From NCBI GenBank assembly GCA_015680685.1, contig MNCI01018059.1, forward strand, positions 1,050,207 through 1,114,206: 64,000 nt of DNA, in the 5' to 3' direction. This document shows, one piece after another, positions 34,164 to 44,909 of this stretch. The translations under genes and the position numbers were made by a program. Every line of letters begins with the position of its first letter. Position 1 is the first letter of the stretch. Under the pieces are notes generated by a model that had not been told where the DNA came from, did not search any database, and saw only the letters and a program-made list of their open reading frames with translations. This DNA is from Gnetum montanum. Lineage: Eukaryota; Streptophyta; Gnetopsida; Gnetales; Gnetaceae.

Positions 34164-35128
34164 TGATGAAGTGTCATTTTATCAACTATATCAATCAACT
34201 AAGATATCATAGATGTTATATCGAAATTGCTATATCATAGATGTTATATCAAATCTGCTATAACTTAGCTACATCAATGCATCCTTGTCAATACAGCCAA
34301 ATGCATTAATGCATCCCCATCAACATAATGCCTATATATTCCTATAAATATACAAACACCAACCATGTATTTGACACCAGTTGGTTAATAGTGTAACTGA
34401 ACTCTTGTACTTTTTTTTGTAATCTTAGAAAATAGTTACTGAGTGCCCACAATGTGGATTTGATTCAATTGTGCATAGTCTAATTTGGGTGGCATTATAC
34501 CTAGACACATTCCATGAACAACAATAAGATCGAGATTTTCTACATCCATTATAGCACTTTGACTTAGAATAGATTTACTTGCAATGGAATTTATTTTCTA
34601 TGTACTTAGTTAATATTTACATTTCCATAAACGTTAATCAATTAGTAGAATATGTGCTACTAGTTTTAGAATATTTACATTCCCAACAGCATTATTACTT
34701 GGTTCGCTCAATATTGTAACAATTGGTAATCCCAACAGCATTATTACTTGGTTCGCTCAATATTGTAACACTTGGTAATCCCAATAGTCGGTATATAAGT
34801 TCAAGACATGTACAGTAAGCTAGGAATGGACACTTATCACCCTTATGATAGTTTAGGATTTAATTTTTTATTAATTAGATTAAATAATTAATTTCTACAT
34901 TATTATTTATTCAATTCAACACCCCAACAACATCATAACCATATGCCTCACTTTGGACTATACCATATGTGACAAAGATATCACTAGTCAAAGTGGAAAG
35001 ATAACAACCTACAATCAATGTTTAATGATCTACATACCACACTAGTCCCATCCATAGAATTCACCCAAATCACACATAGACGTTTGTGATTCATATAATT
35101 GGGCATAGGGGGTACTCATTGCTCATCA
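34164..35128 (+). repeat. 3' LTR of element C
   Basis: 965 bp, TGATGAAGTGTC ... GGTACTCATTGCTCATCA. U3 (34195-34270) has ATAGATGTTATATCGAAATTGC-like repeats. TATA: CCTATAAATATAC near 34343. The TTGGTAATCCCAACAGC region is a tandem duplication of a 49-bp unit (34681-34729 and 34730-34778). Confidence 0.85.
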
Positions 35129-36147
35129 CTTTTCATAGACGTAAATAATGAAAAAGAAATTATTTGTTAACCCAGTTTGTTGGGACAAGATTAAAATGAT
35201 GATGATTACTAACTAGGGTTGATACAACTTCATGTTAAAGGAAATACGAATGAATGTTTAAAAGTATATTGTCTTTAATTTAAGTTATCAAATATATTAG
35301 TACAAAATTTTTGTATTACCTTTTTCATTCAAAAATATGCATAATCGAGTATTCTAGCTTGAGCATCTCCGTAATCATAGTAGATCAACTTCACTTTTAT
35401 TAATACAAAGCTTCATGTATATAGGTATAATGCAAGATCATTCCAAACATGAATCTCTTCAAGTTCCTTTAATGGCATGCACTTTTCAAATTTTATTGAT
35501 AATCCCATCTTATAAAACAAGGTTCAAAAAATAAATATTTTTACTATTGAACCATGTAACTAATGGGGATTAATTAGATTCTTAGAGCAAAGCAATTAGT
35601 CTAAACTAAATTTGGAAATGAATTTGTTGGCAAGCTTTGTATACACAACCCAATACATTATAAAAGTTGTTGTAAAGTTTATATTAAATAAATGTTTGTT
35701 GAAGAAAAAGAACAAATGGAATTGAGGGCACTATAAATTAGACCACCTCATTATAAAATCCCTTTTACTATACTCAACCTCCTTGGAAGCTCTTATAAAC
35801 TATGAGACTTAGTTTATGCTAATTTTTATGGTAATAACTTATTGCCAAGCTCAAGTGATTATTTATCAGGATGTTATGTAGTGGAGGCTTAAAGGTATTT
35901 TACTTTAAGAAACTTGAAGAAGTTATATTTATAAGCCACTATGCTACTAAATCTTTTAATGGCTTGTATGTGTAAACTTAGAGAAACTTATAACGTAAAT
36001 GGCTTAAAGTTTCCTATTAATAACATATATAGCAACTACATAATCAAAATAGCATTGAAGATGAATACCAAATTTTGTTACGATGCCTTATATCTAAGAA
36101 CATTAAAAATAACCTATGAGGTTTTCTATTTGAGTGTATTAAATATA
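35129..36147. other. Unassigned AT-rich DNA between retroelements
   Basis: No recognisable gene, LTR or RNA. A 99-residue open frame at 35941-36240 runs into the following LTR and shows no domain. Confidence 0.4.
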
Positions 36148-37036
36148 AGTGGAGATAACCATAAGAGTAGAGCCTATGCCCAACCATACAAATCACAAAT
36201 GTTCACATGTAACTTGGTTGAATTTTATAGGGTAGATTAGTGTAGGTATCTAGATAACTAGGTAGTTTATTACTGGTTGTTATCTTCCCAATCACACATG
36301 GGTGTGGTCCAATATGTATAGTTAAGTATGACTAAGATACATCATGTTGTTGTTGTTACAACTATAATTAAAATATGATTGAAATGAAATTAAATGAAGT
36401 TTTATTATGTCTTAAGACCCATAAGATTTGTTTGATAGATATTACATTTTCATGAAAAATAAAGATAGACTCTACAAATTGACCAAGCACCAATGGAGGC
36501 ATAAAAAACAAATCATACAGAATTTTTGCTATAAAATTATAATGCTATCTCAAATGGGTAGTCATAGCACAAGAAAGAAACACATGTAAGACATCTTCAA
36601 TGGCTCCTCATATGCACAACCTACAAATGCATTCTTCTCAAGAGAGTTAAATCCATCTTCCACTTTCAATTCTAAGATGATGAGAACTTAAGCAAAGCTT
36701 ACTAATAGCATTTCGATACTTAATGAGAATAGTAGCTAAGAGATAATAAACTTTTACATTTAGTTTATTAGATCTAATATGAGGTAGCTAAAGTTTCCTC
36801 TTACCTTCTACATTAGTCCACATTTGTGTTAAAACTTCTGCTTGACTAGTTGGTAAATATGCTTAAGGTTTCGTTACACATCCTCTAAAGAGATATATCA
36901 TTTTCTCAACCATTACATCCCCTAAAAATACCAACCATGGTCTCATGAATCCTCAAGAACTTCTTTAGATAATTTATCTTTCCTTGAGATTTGGAAGCTA
37001 TCAGTGTATGTAATGAATTAGCACAAGGCTTCTGCT

Positions 37037-38049
37037 TGGTGTAGGGACACCTCTTCTAATCCCCTTGTTCTAGCCTACATGTTATGTGTCTTTTTGAGTT
37101 GATTTCATTAGGGATGATTCTTGGATGTTTTGGCATGTTTGAAGGTGTTTTAGGCTTATTTTGATGAGTTTAGGAGGTTCTAGGATCTATGGGAACTTGT
37201 TGGGAGGCTTCCAGCATTAAAAGGAGCACTTTTATTTTTGGCACCTTCAAAAGCAATGTCTTCCTAGAAAGAAAGACATCTTTCCATAAATGTCTCTCCT
37301 AAAGTAAAGACATCTCTAGCCTAGAGAATACATCTTTCAAAAATAGTAGATGTCTATTCTGAAAGCAAGGCTTTCATAGTAGACGTCCCAGCAAAGCCAA
37401 AGACAACCTATACGCATGGGGAAACTTCCAAAAATATCATTCCAATTCAAAAAACAACCAAAGCAAGATGGAAATAGCTGGGGAGAAGGTGAGAAGACTT
37501 GGGAAACATCTAAGAAACCTTAAGTTGAATTGAGAAAAGGTTTCTATGATTTTTCACTTCTGGTTGCTTATAAATATTAATGTAATTGACCATTGCAAGT
37601 GCTACAATGCCAAGTGCCACAATGATAAGGACTGAAATGCCAAGTACCAAAGTGCCAAGGGTTCAAGGTCAAACATCCCAATAGAATGCAAGAGAAAGAT
37701 CTCATGAGGGAGAAGAGCTTGTGCAAGGAAGTTGAGTGAGAGGCAAGGAAGCGCACTTGAGAGAGGTTAGGAGAATCTCTTATAAGTGTCTTCTCTTGAG
37801 TTTGGGCTCCATTGTGAGCAATTGAGGATTGAGAAAGGACAAGTGTGGTCTCTAAGATCCTTGGGAGAGTTTGGAGTTGAGCTTGGCTGCTCATCTGTGA
37901 TGTATTTTCTATGTATTTTGAGAATTATCTTAATATAATGGAGATTTTCTCCATCTTAATGTGTTATTCTTATTTCCTAAGCTATATTTTCTTTGGAGTT
38001 GTGGATTGGGTCCTATTAGGACCTATCAAGATGCAACACCCCTACACCA
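37037..38049 (+). repeat. 5' LTR of element E
   Basis: 1,013 bp, TGGTGTAGGGACACC ... CACCCCTACACCA. Repeats at 39849 with scattered differences. It contains several gacatctnnc-type direct words (37255-37400) and TATAAATATTAATG near 37571. Confidence 0.85.
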
Positions 38050-38052
38050 TAT

Positions 38053-38065
38053 TGGTATTAGAGCC
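38053..38065 (+). promoter_or_regulatory. Primer-binding site of element E (initiator-Met tRNA type)
   Basis: TGGTATTAGAGCC, one transition from the TGGTATCAGAGCC site complementary to initiator tRNA-Met, three bases after the LTR end. Confidence 0.8.
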
Positions 38066-38184
38066 AAAGGTTTGGAGGTTTCCACACTTCTATGAATGAA
38101 GCTTGGTGTTTGCTTTGAATAAAAGGAACACTGTTGTGGATATTTTTTTATTTTCTTTTGGATATCATTCTTGTTGCTTTAGGT

Positions 38185-39810
38185 ATGGCACCAAAGAAGA
38201 AGACATATCAAGAGCTTAAACAAGAGCTTCAAGAGTCTAAAGACTCCTTTAAAGATTTTGTGGCTGAAATGCGAGAAGTTCTTCCCAAAATAAAGGTCCA
38301 CAAGCACCAAGATTTTGTAGAAACTTTAGAAAGGGATATGGAGAATTTCATGACTAACATGGAAAATATTTTGAGGAGAATTAATAGAATATCTTCTAGC
38401 CATCAAGAAGGAAGGGAAGATGAAGGGTCTGATGAAGTTGAGCTTAATGAGAAAAGGAGTTCTCAAGTATCTCTTATTGAGTGAAGGAGTGCTTAATACT
38501 TAAGGGTTTCAAGGAAGGGAACCAAGAGCTTCATTAAAGGGACCAAGAGATCTTCAAAGTTCAAGATGGTGTATGCTAATAATCAAGGAGAGTTCCTACC
38601 TTATAAGCCATGGAAGGTGAAGGACCAAAACCAAAGAAGTGGCAAAGATCAAGGGACTTCTTCAAGAAGGATCAAGGGTAGCACTAGAAGGTATGATACT
38701 CATTCTTTTTGCAATTGTTCTACACCTTGTGGCAATGGAAAGGAGATTCTAAGTCAAGTTGAGATTATCTCATAGGAGAGAGGTGAGTCTTCTAGCCAAG
38801 GTATGTGGAAGAATAATTACTTTAATGATGTTTTTTATGAATCTAATGTTAAGGCCATGGCGGAGAGTTTACCTTTTAAGTTGGTACCTCTAAAGTGGGA
38901 TGATGAGCTTGTTGATGATTCCTTTGAAAAGGAGTGGCCATTGGAATTAGGAACTCCTATTTTGGATCTTAAACCCTCAAGCTTTGATGAGATCAGATAG
39001 CCACATGTTGAAGATCAAGTTGAACCAAAGGTGAATGAGAGAAGCCATGAAGAGGTAAGTAAGAGTGAGCTTAACCTTGTTGATGGTAGTAATGTCTCTC
39101 ATGTTGAAGCTAGGGTGATGGATGCTAGTTTTTCACTTTAGCTTGGTAGTGGTTTGTTCAATGGTAATGATCAGCATCATGATCATTATGGTGATTGTGA
39201 TGGGATTGAGAGTCATATTGTGACTTTTGGTGCCATTGTTAGTAAGAGGAATACTAATAATGGTAAATTGTTATATGATGATGGCTATTAGAATAGTCAT
39301 TGTGAGAAGGTCATTATTAATTTGATTGATAATGATATGATTTTCCAAAATTTGAAGATGCTTGCTATCGATTATAGCAATGATAAATTTGTGAAGGGTG
39401 ATGATGGATTTTATTGTTTTGGTTTTAAGATGAAAGTACAACATGAAGGTAATCTACATGGTGGTGATGAAAGGAAGTTAAGTGGTAGTCTTCAAAACAC
39501 CAAGAAAAAGAAGGTGAAGAAGAGGAAAAAGAAGCAAAGAAAGGATGTTGGATTAAGTAAGCCTAATCCTTTTTCTTTTTCTTATTATTTATTTGTTACA
39601 GGTTTGAGTCATCATGGGGATGCAAGGAAAGCATTCCAAGGAGATGATCATATGAAGGAAGCATGGTGGAGCATGAGGACAAGCCTCCATGAGCAAGGGA
39701 AGCTAAAAATCAAAACCTCTAATGATCTTTATTCTCATGTTTGCAATGCATTGAATCATGATTATTATGATGGTCGTGATTCATGGGGACATGAGCCTTC
39801 CAGCTTGTGA
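38185..39810 (+). pseudogene. Unrecognised 542-codon ORF of element E
   Basis: A single frame from ATG 38185 to TGA 39808, never shifted, with six internal stops: TGA 38482, TAA 38494 and TAG at 38773, 38998, 39139 and 39289. The N-terminus MAPKKKTYQELKQELQESK is charged and coiled-coil-like. The middle is acidic; residues around 39490-39560 form a Lys/Arg-rich stretch (KKKKVKKRKKKQRK), possibly for nucleic-acid or nuclear targeting. No gag knuckle, protease, RT or integrase motif. It may be a divergent gag-like protein or captured sequence. I do not recognise it. Confidence 0.6.
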
Positions 39811-39848
39811 AAGGTCATGAAGCATGACATTTTTAAGGGTGGAAGAGC

Positions 39849-40888
39849 TAATGTAGGAACACCTATTTTGATCCCCTTGTTCTACCCTACATGTTATGTG
39901 TCTTTTTGAGTTGATTTTGTTGGGGATGATTCTTGGATGATTTGGCATGTTTGGAGGTGTTTTTGGCTTATTTTAATGAGTTTAGGAGGTTCTAAGATCT
40001 ATGGGGACTTTTTGGAAGGAATTTGGAGGCTTCCAGCATCAAAAGAAGCACTTTTATTTTTGGCACCTTCAAAAGAGACGTCTTCCCAAAAAGAAAGATG
40101 TCTTTCAGGAGACATCTCCCCTGAAGTGAAGACATCTCTAGCCCAAAGAAGACATCTTCCAAAAATACTAGACACCTCTCCCAAGAGTAGAGCTTGCACA
40201 ATAAACATTCTAGGAAAGCCAAAGATGACCCAAATACATGGGGAAACTTCCAAAAACACCATTTCAATTTTGGAAACAACCAAAGCAAGATGGAAATAGT
40301 CAAAGCAAGATGGAAATAGCCAAGGAGAAGGTGAGAAGACTTGAGAAACATCTATGGAACCTTAAATTGAATTAAGAAAAGGATTATAGGATTTTTAGCT
40401 TCTGATTGCTTATAAATATTAATGTAATTCATCATTGCAAGTGTTGTAGTGTGGAGTGCCGTAGTAACAAGAATTGTAGTGTTAAGTGCTGAAGTGCCAA
40501 GGGGCAAAGGTCAAACATCCCAATAGAGGGCAAGAGATAGAGCTCTTGAGGGAGGAGAGCTTGTGTAGGGAATTTGAGTGAGAGACAAGGGAGAGCACTT
40601 GAGAGAGGTTAGGAGAATCTCTTATATGTGTCTTGTCTTGAGCTTGGGCTCCATTGTGAGCAATTGAGGATTAAGAGAGGACAAGTGTGGCCTCTAAGAT
40701 CCTTGGAAGAGTTGTGAGTTAGGTTGGCTCCTCATCTTTGACATATTTTCTATGTATTCTGAGAATTATCTTAATACAATGAAGATTTTCTCCATTTTAT
40801 TATGTTATTCTTATTTTCTAAGTTAGATTTGCTTGGAAGTTGTGGATTGGGTCCTATTGGGGTATTTTGAGGTGCAACCCCTGCACCA
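39849..40888 (+). repeat. 3' LTR of element E
   Basis: 1,040 bp. Starts TAATGTAGGAACACC (decayed from TGGTGTAGGGACACC) and ends CCCCTGCACCA. Paired with 37037-38049. Confidence 0.85.
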
Positions 40889-41616
40889 CTACTTGTAAAG
40901 GTAATAAATCACATTCACATAATAACATTGAGTAAGATGTTTGCATCTTCACCTTTAACTAATCTAGAAGAAAATTTATTTTGCACTCTTTCAATATCTT
41001 TTCAAAATTTAGCACTAAGGCCAAGACTTGGTTTATTGTAGATAAGATGAATGCACATACCCTCTACAAGGATTACCAAAGGTTATGCTACAAGGTGAAA
41101 CCAAGCAATAATGCTACTATATTATCAAGCAAGTATGTGTTTACACTAGAAACTAGTCAATTCATTCTGCCAAGTCCTTAACATGTGTTGTATTCATTCT
41201 ACCGAGTCATTAACATGCATAGAAAGGTAAACATTATGCTAAGTTCATTAATAAATTAAATTGCTATTAAAGGTAAATCTTAAACTATGTCAAAATGCTA
41301 CAATGGAGAAAAATAGTCTTGATCTTTATTGTCATTATGCAATATGTCTAGGTATAAGGCACTCAAATAAAGACTCTAGACAACTACTTCACACCATGCT
41401 ACAAGAATTTGCTGATAATTCTAAGTCCTACAGGAATAAACTGTAAGAGCTTAGCTATGATATCAACCAAATGGTGCTATAAGTGCAATTTTTGCATGCA
41501 TTCAAATAGGTATTTATTACATCTACATCAACATTGATGCATCAATGCAACAAACACTATGACAACACTAATAGGTTAACATGAAGTAGTCAACTGAAAC
41601 ATGACTCATCAAGTGG

Positions 41617-42245
41617 CATATTGCAATTACAAGTTTACTATATTTTGGTTGATATATGCTTGCAAAACTTATAGCATGTGCATTTCCACTTTCTAATAAA
41701 TACATAAGTTATTAAGAGAATAAAATTTTAGCTACAATATAGAGATTACTAATATAGAGAAACTTCAACTCAACCTAACAATAGAAGTAAGCATTACTTT
41801 AACCAAAGTAGTCCAAATGTTGATTAACTCTCACCATGGTTTGGATCCCTTTACATTTATGCATGAGGCTTGTTATAACACTATCGTGATTATCATAAAT
41901 GTTAATTGTAGACTAGGATAGCAAAGACTCGCTTATGATACCTCTAGTAAGTGTTCAATTGTTAAATTGAGTGCTTCTTTTCATGTAGGCTTCAAATTTG
42001 ATGTCTTTTTGCACATAATTGAGCTATTTATGTGGAGAATCTACTATATTTTTTAGGAAGAACATCAAACTAATACTTGTAAAAAATTTTATGCATCACA
42101 TATACTTGGTGTTTATATATACACATATTTAAGTGGTTATAATGAACATGCCTTTCTTATTTAAGTGTAACGTTCAACATATTATATGGTCACATATTTT
42201 GAATTATTAAATTTTTTTGGAAATGTCGTAGCTATTTTGTTAATA
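41617..42245. other. Unassigned AT-rich spacer
   Basis: No gene or repeat recognised between two solo LTRs. Old, AT-rich DNA. Confidence 0.4.
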
Positions 42246-42250
42246 CATTG

Positions 42251-43845
42251 TGAAACACCGTGGAAATTGTGAATCGGCCTTAGGTGAAGATTCACAATTT
42301 AGGCAAAAGTTCGTGATAGAATTCCAGAAGGTAGAACAAGGCAAAGCAAGGCGAAACGGCGCCCGGCATCAAGTCTCCAACTTCCTTACAAATTCCAATT
42401 TTACTATGTTTTCTGTCTTTACGCTACATTACACAACATAGCGTAATGACGCTTAGCGTAATTCTGCTTAACATAGTCTGACATCAAGAGGTGACTTACT
42501 TCAACAAATTTGGTGAAGTTTAAGGCCTAAGCAGCGTAATATGCGACTTCTCGCATATCCTGCTAAGTCTTTTGTCCAGGGTCAGATTCACGCTCTGTTA
42601 CGCAAAGCAGCGTCATGAGCTTCAAAAGGGTCAAAGGGAAAGTCCAAAGGAAGTGCGACAGATCAGCTTCTTTCTTTTTGCAGATTGATTGCCTTATGCT
42701 CGTTACGCTACGCAGCATACGTCAGCATAATTTATCGTCGAGTTGATCATTTTTTACGCTTCACTACGCTTTGCTGCGTAAATGAGCGTAAAACAGCTTG
42801 ACTCACTATTTCCATGCTTTGTTACGCTCTGCCACGCGACGCAGTGTAAACAAGTGTAATACAGCGTAAAGCCGACTAAAGCACTTACGCATTTGTTCTC
42901 CATACGCGCAATACACTGATAAGCGTATTGTGTGTAATCATGAAGCAACTTCGGTAAAAGTGTTGACAGCGTACGTTGCAATGTGACGTGACATAGCCAG
43001 TTCGTCAAGTCAACGGCACCCGGAAACTTCGAGACACGTGTCATCAAGGCCGTGCCTTTTCTGCATGTTATAAATACCCCAGTTGGTGAAGAAAGGCGAG
43101 GGACGATTGGACATTTTGGAGAGAGGAGCAGCAGCTAGCATCTTCAACTTTTGGCAATTATCATCCTTGAGTAGAAACAAGAGACATTTTCAAGCATTTA
43201 GCAGTAGAAGCGATCATACCTTTTGGCAAAAATACAGTTCTCCCATCGGTGATCCTTGGCAGTTTTGAGCAAAGACTATCTAAAGCGAAGAAGATAGATG
43301 AGAGATCGAGAGATCATCTGGTGCGGTTGGCAAGATCTATTGATCAGACACAGTTGGTTGATAGACATCCAAGCTTGACCTTCCTTGCACTCCGTCTTTG
43401 GCTTACAAGGTAGACCAAGCTCCATTCTGCACTCCTTGTTAAACCGTTTTTCTTATTATTTTGTGTATGTTTCGCACAAGATAATCGGAGTCTTCCCATT
43501 GTAATTTTGTATACAAGATACTCGTTCTTTCGGGTCAAAGTACAGATCTTGAAATCACGCATTTCTCTTAGATCTGATTCCCTTTGTCATGTTAACATTG
43601 TCATTATTGCAATTTATCTACATCATTTTCCTCTCCTTTCGTGATCTATTGAATCAAATCGTTCCACAAAACACCTATAATCTTCGTCGATTTACTAATT
43701 TAGTAAGTCCCTATCTGATCAACAAGACCGTTCAGGGCACTGCGGATTCGTTTTCTCCAGCACAGCCCTCGCACAGATCCGTGGTTAAGACTGTGTACAC
43801 GGATTTTGTTTGGTATTCCAGCTGCTGACATTTTCCGTCGTTACA
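42251..43845 (+). repeat. Family-2 solo LTR
   Basis: 1,595 bp, TGAAACACCGTGG ... CCGTCGTTACA, with perfect TSD CATTG (42246-42250 and 43846-43850). TATA TTATAAATACCCCAGTTGG near 43068 matches the TATAAATAGCCCAGTT of the copy at 14399. U3 from 42410 to 42960 is packed with TTACGC and GCGTAA words, often as inverted pairs. CpG-rich. Open frames inside it are incidental. Confidence 0.88.
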
Positions 43846-44055
43846 CATTGGATTAAATGTAATAGTTGCAACATTATCAATGCATTTTATAAGATAGTTG
43901 GAGATTTATACTTGCTCATAATTGTGATTTTTAAGGTATTGCATATTGTAATAGCATTTCTTATTTGATCAAGAAACTATGGATTAAAAATAGATATTTA
44001 AAAACTAGACTTTTGTTGGTGTAGTATTTGACATAGAGTAGGCATCCATACTTAT

Positions 44056-44909
44056 TGATGAGCGGTGAGGTACCCATACGTCCAACCATACAAATCACGA
44101 AGGCGTTCACGTGCAATTCGATTGAATTATGTGGACCTATAGTTCTCCAATGCACTAATTCTCTAGGAAGTGAAATGGGCATTGAGAATGTTTGTTGTCT
44201 TCCCAACTACACTTGTGAAGCTCAAGGATATGATTTAAGTGTAATTGAGGTAGATGATTTTTATCATTTTATGTTTTATAAGTTTAATCATGTACAACAA
44301 GAATGGAAGGTAGAGGAATTTAACATCTAATTATTTGACTACCTAGCTAACCTAACACAAGTACTTGTTCCCACTCTCCTGGACATATCCTAAACACATA
44401 TAGCACTGTTGGTTACCAACCATTAAGCGTTTCTGGGTTACCAAGCACTATATGTATGCTCGAAGTAGTCATGCTTGTGTTTATTAACAACTAGAAATTA
44501 TTAATTAAAGTGCATTAAAGTAAAGTGCATGAAAGTAAAGTGTAGGAATATCAAATTCATTAAGTAAACATTAATCTATTCTCAATGCTACAAGGATGAT
44601 CAAAAGGGCTCATCTTTATTCCAATCACATTGTTGTTCTTAGGGATATTAGTGCTCGAATAAAGGTCTATACACACTCAAACTCCTACTGTGGACACTCA
44701 AAAAATATTCTAACTCTAGAGACATTAAACTATAAGAGCTTCACTATGCTATCACAAAAACTAATGAAAAACTATGAGCCTAAGTGCTATATTTATAGGC
44801 CAACATATACCCTGTGATATTGAATATTTGACATCGTGTCTTGGGCTCTGATATCAGGTATCCAATATCAAGGCTCCAATATTAAAGCTAGTTAAGACAT
44901 GATTCATCA
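44056..44909 (-). repeat. 3' LTR of element B
   Basis: 854 bp, TGATGAGCGGTGAG ... CATGATTCATCA. U3 (44815-44890) carries AATATT/CAATATC words. The polypurine tract TTGTGGGGTGA (reverse strand) follows at 44910. Confidence 0.9.

Larger units (their letters stand above)
8735..35128 (+). mobile_element. Element C: gag-bearing, pol-less family-1 element, split by element A
   Basis: Two blocks flank element A: 8735-12385 (gag and 3' spacer) and 33030-35128 (rest of spacer, tract ATGGGGATA, 3' LTR). They join cleanly at A's target-site duplication AAAGG (12381-12385 and 33030-33034). Together they give about 5.7 kb with gag but no visible protease, RT or integrase, like element F. The 5' LTR and gag start are missing at the D junction. 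A hairpin-flanked purine tract near 11230 followed by a T-rich stretch matches the post-gag/pol region of A, B and F. Confidence 0.7.
37037..40888 (+). mobile_element. Element E: small non-autonomous LTR retrotransposon
   Basis: 3,852 bp with two similar LTRs, 37037-38049 and 39849-40888, bounded by inverted ends TGGTGTAGGG/CCCTACACCA (decayed in the 3' copy). PBS TGGTATTAGAGCC at 38053 matches the initiator-Met tRNA site TGGTATCAGAGCC common in Copia elements. Polypurine tract AAGGGTGGAAGAGC at 39835-39848. TSD CTGCT (37032-37036) versus CTACT (40889-40893), one transition. Internal DNA of 1.8 kb has no gag-pol domains. Confidence 0.82.
36450..41000 (-). pseudogene. LINE-like reverse transcriptase C-terminus, split by element E
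   Basis: On the minus strand, frames between about 40894-41000 and 37036-36450 give conceptual fragments such as LLPLQAEALC, AISKLCLSSHHLRIESGRW and, after a frame change, ECICRLCI with GAIEDVLHVFLSC. An ESGRW block, a C-x-x-C pair and a later H...C pair resemble the C-terminal zinc-binding region found in many non-LTR (LINE) polymerases. The frames meet across E once its TSD is removed. No poly(A) end identified. Assignment by eye only. Confidence 0.42.
36153..41611 (-). repeat. Family-1 solo LTR, split by a LINE-like remnant and element E
   Basis: The left part (36153 to about 36380) reads like the family-1 LTR right end (CCTATGCCCAACCATACAAATCAC). The right part (from about 41000) has the TTACCAAG-type motifs and ends CATGACTCATCA. 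Perfect TSD AGTGG flanks it (36148-36152 and 41612-41616). The first bases have decayed (AGATAACC for TGATGAGC). Exact borders of the inserted LINE remnant are unclear. Confidence 0.68.
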
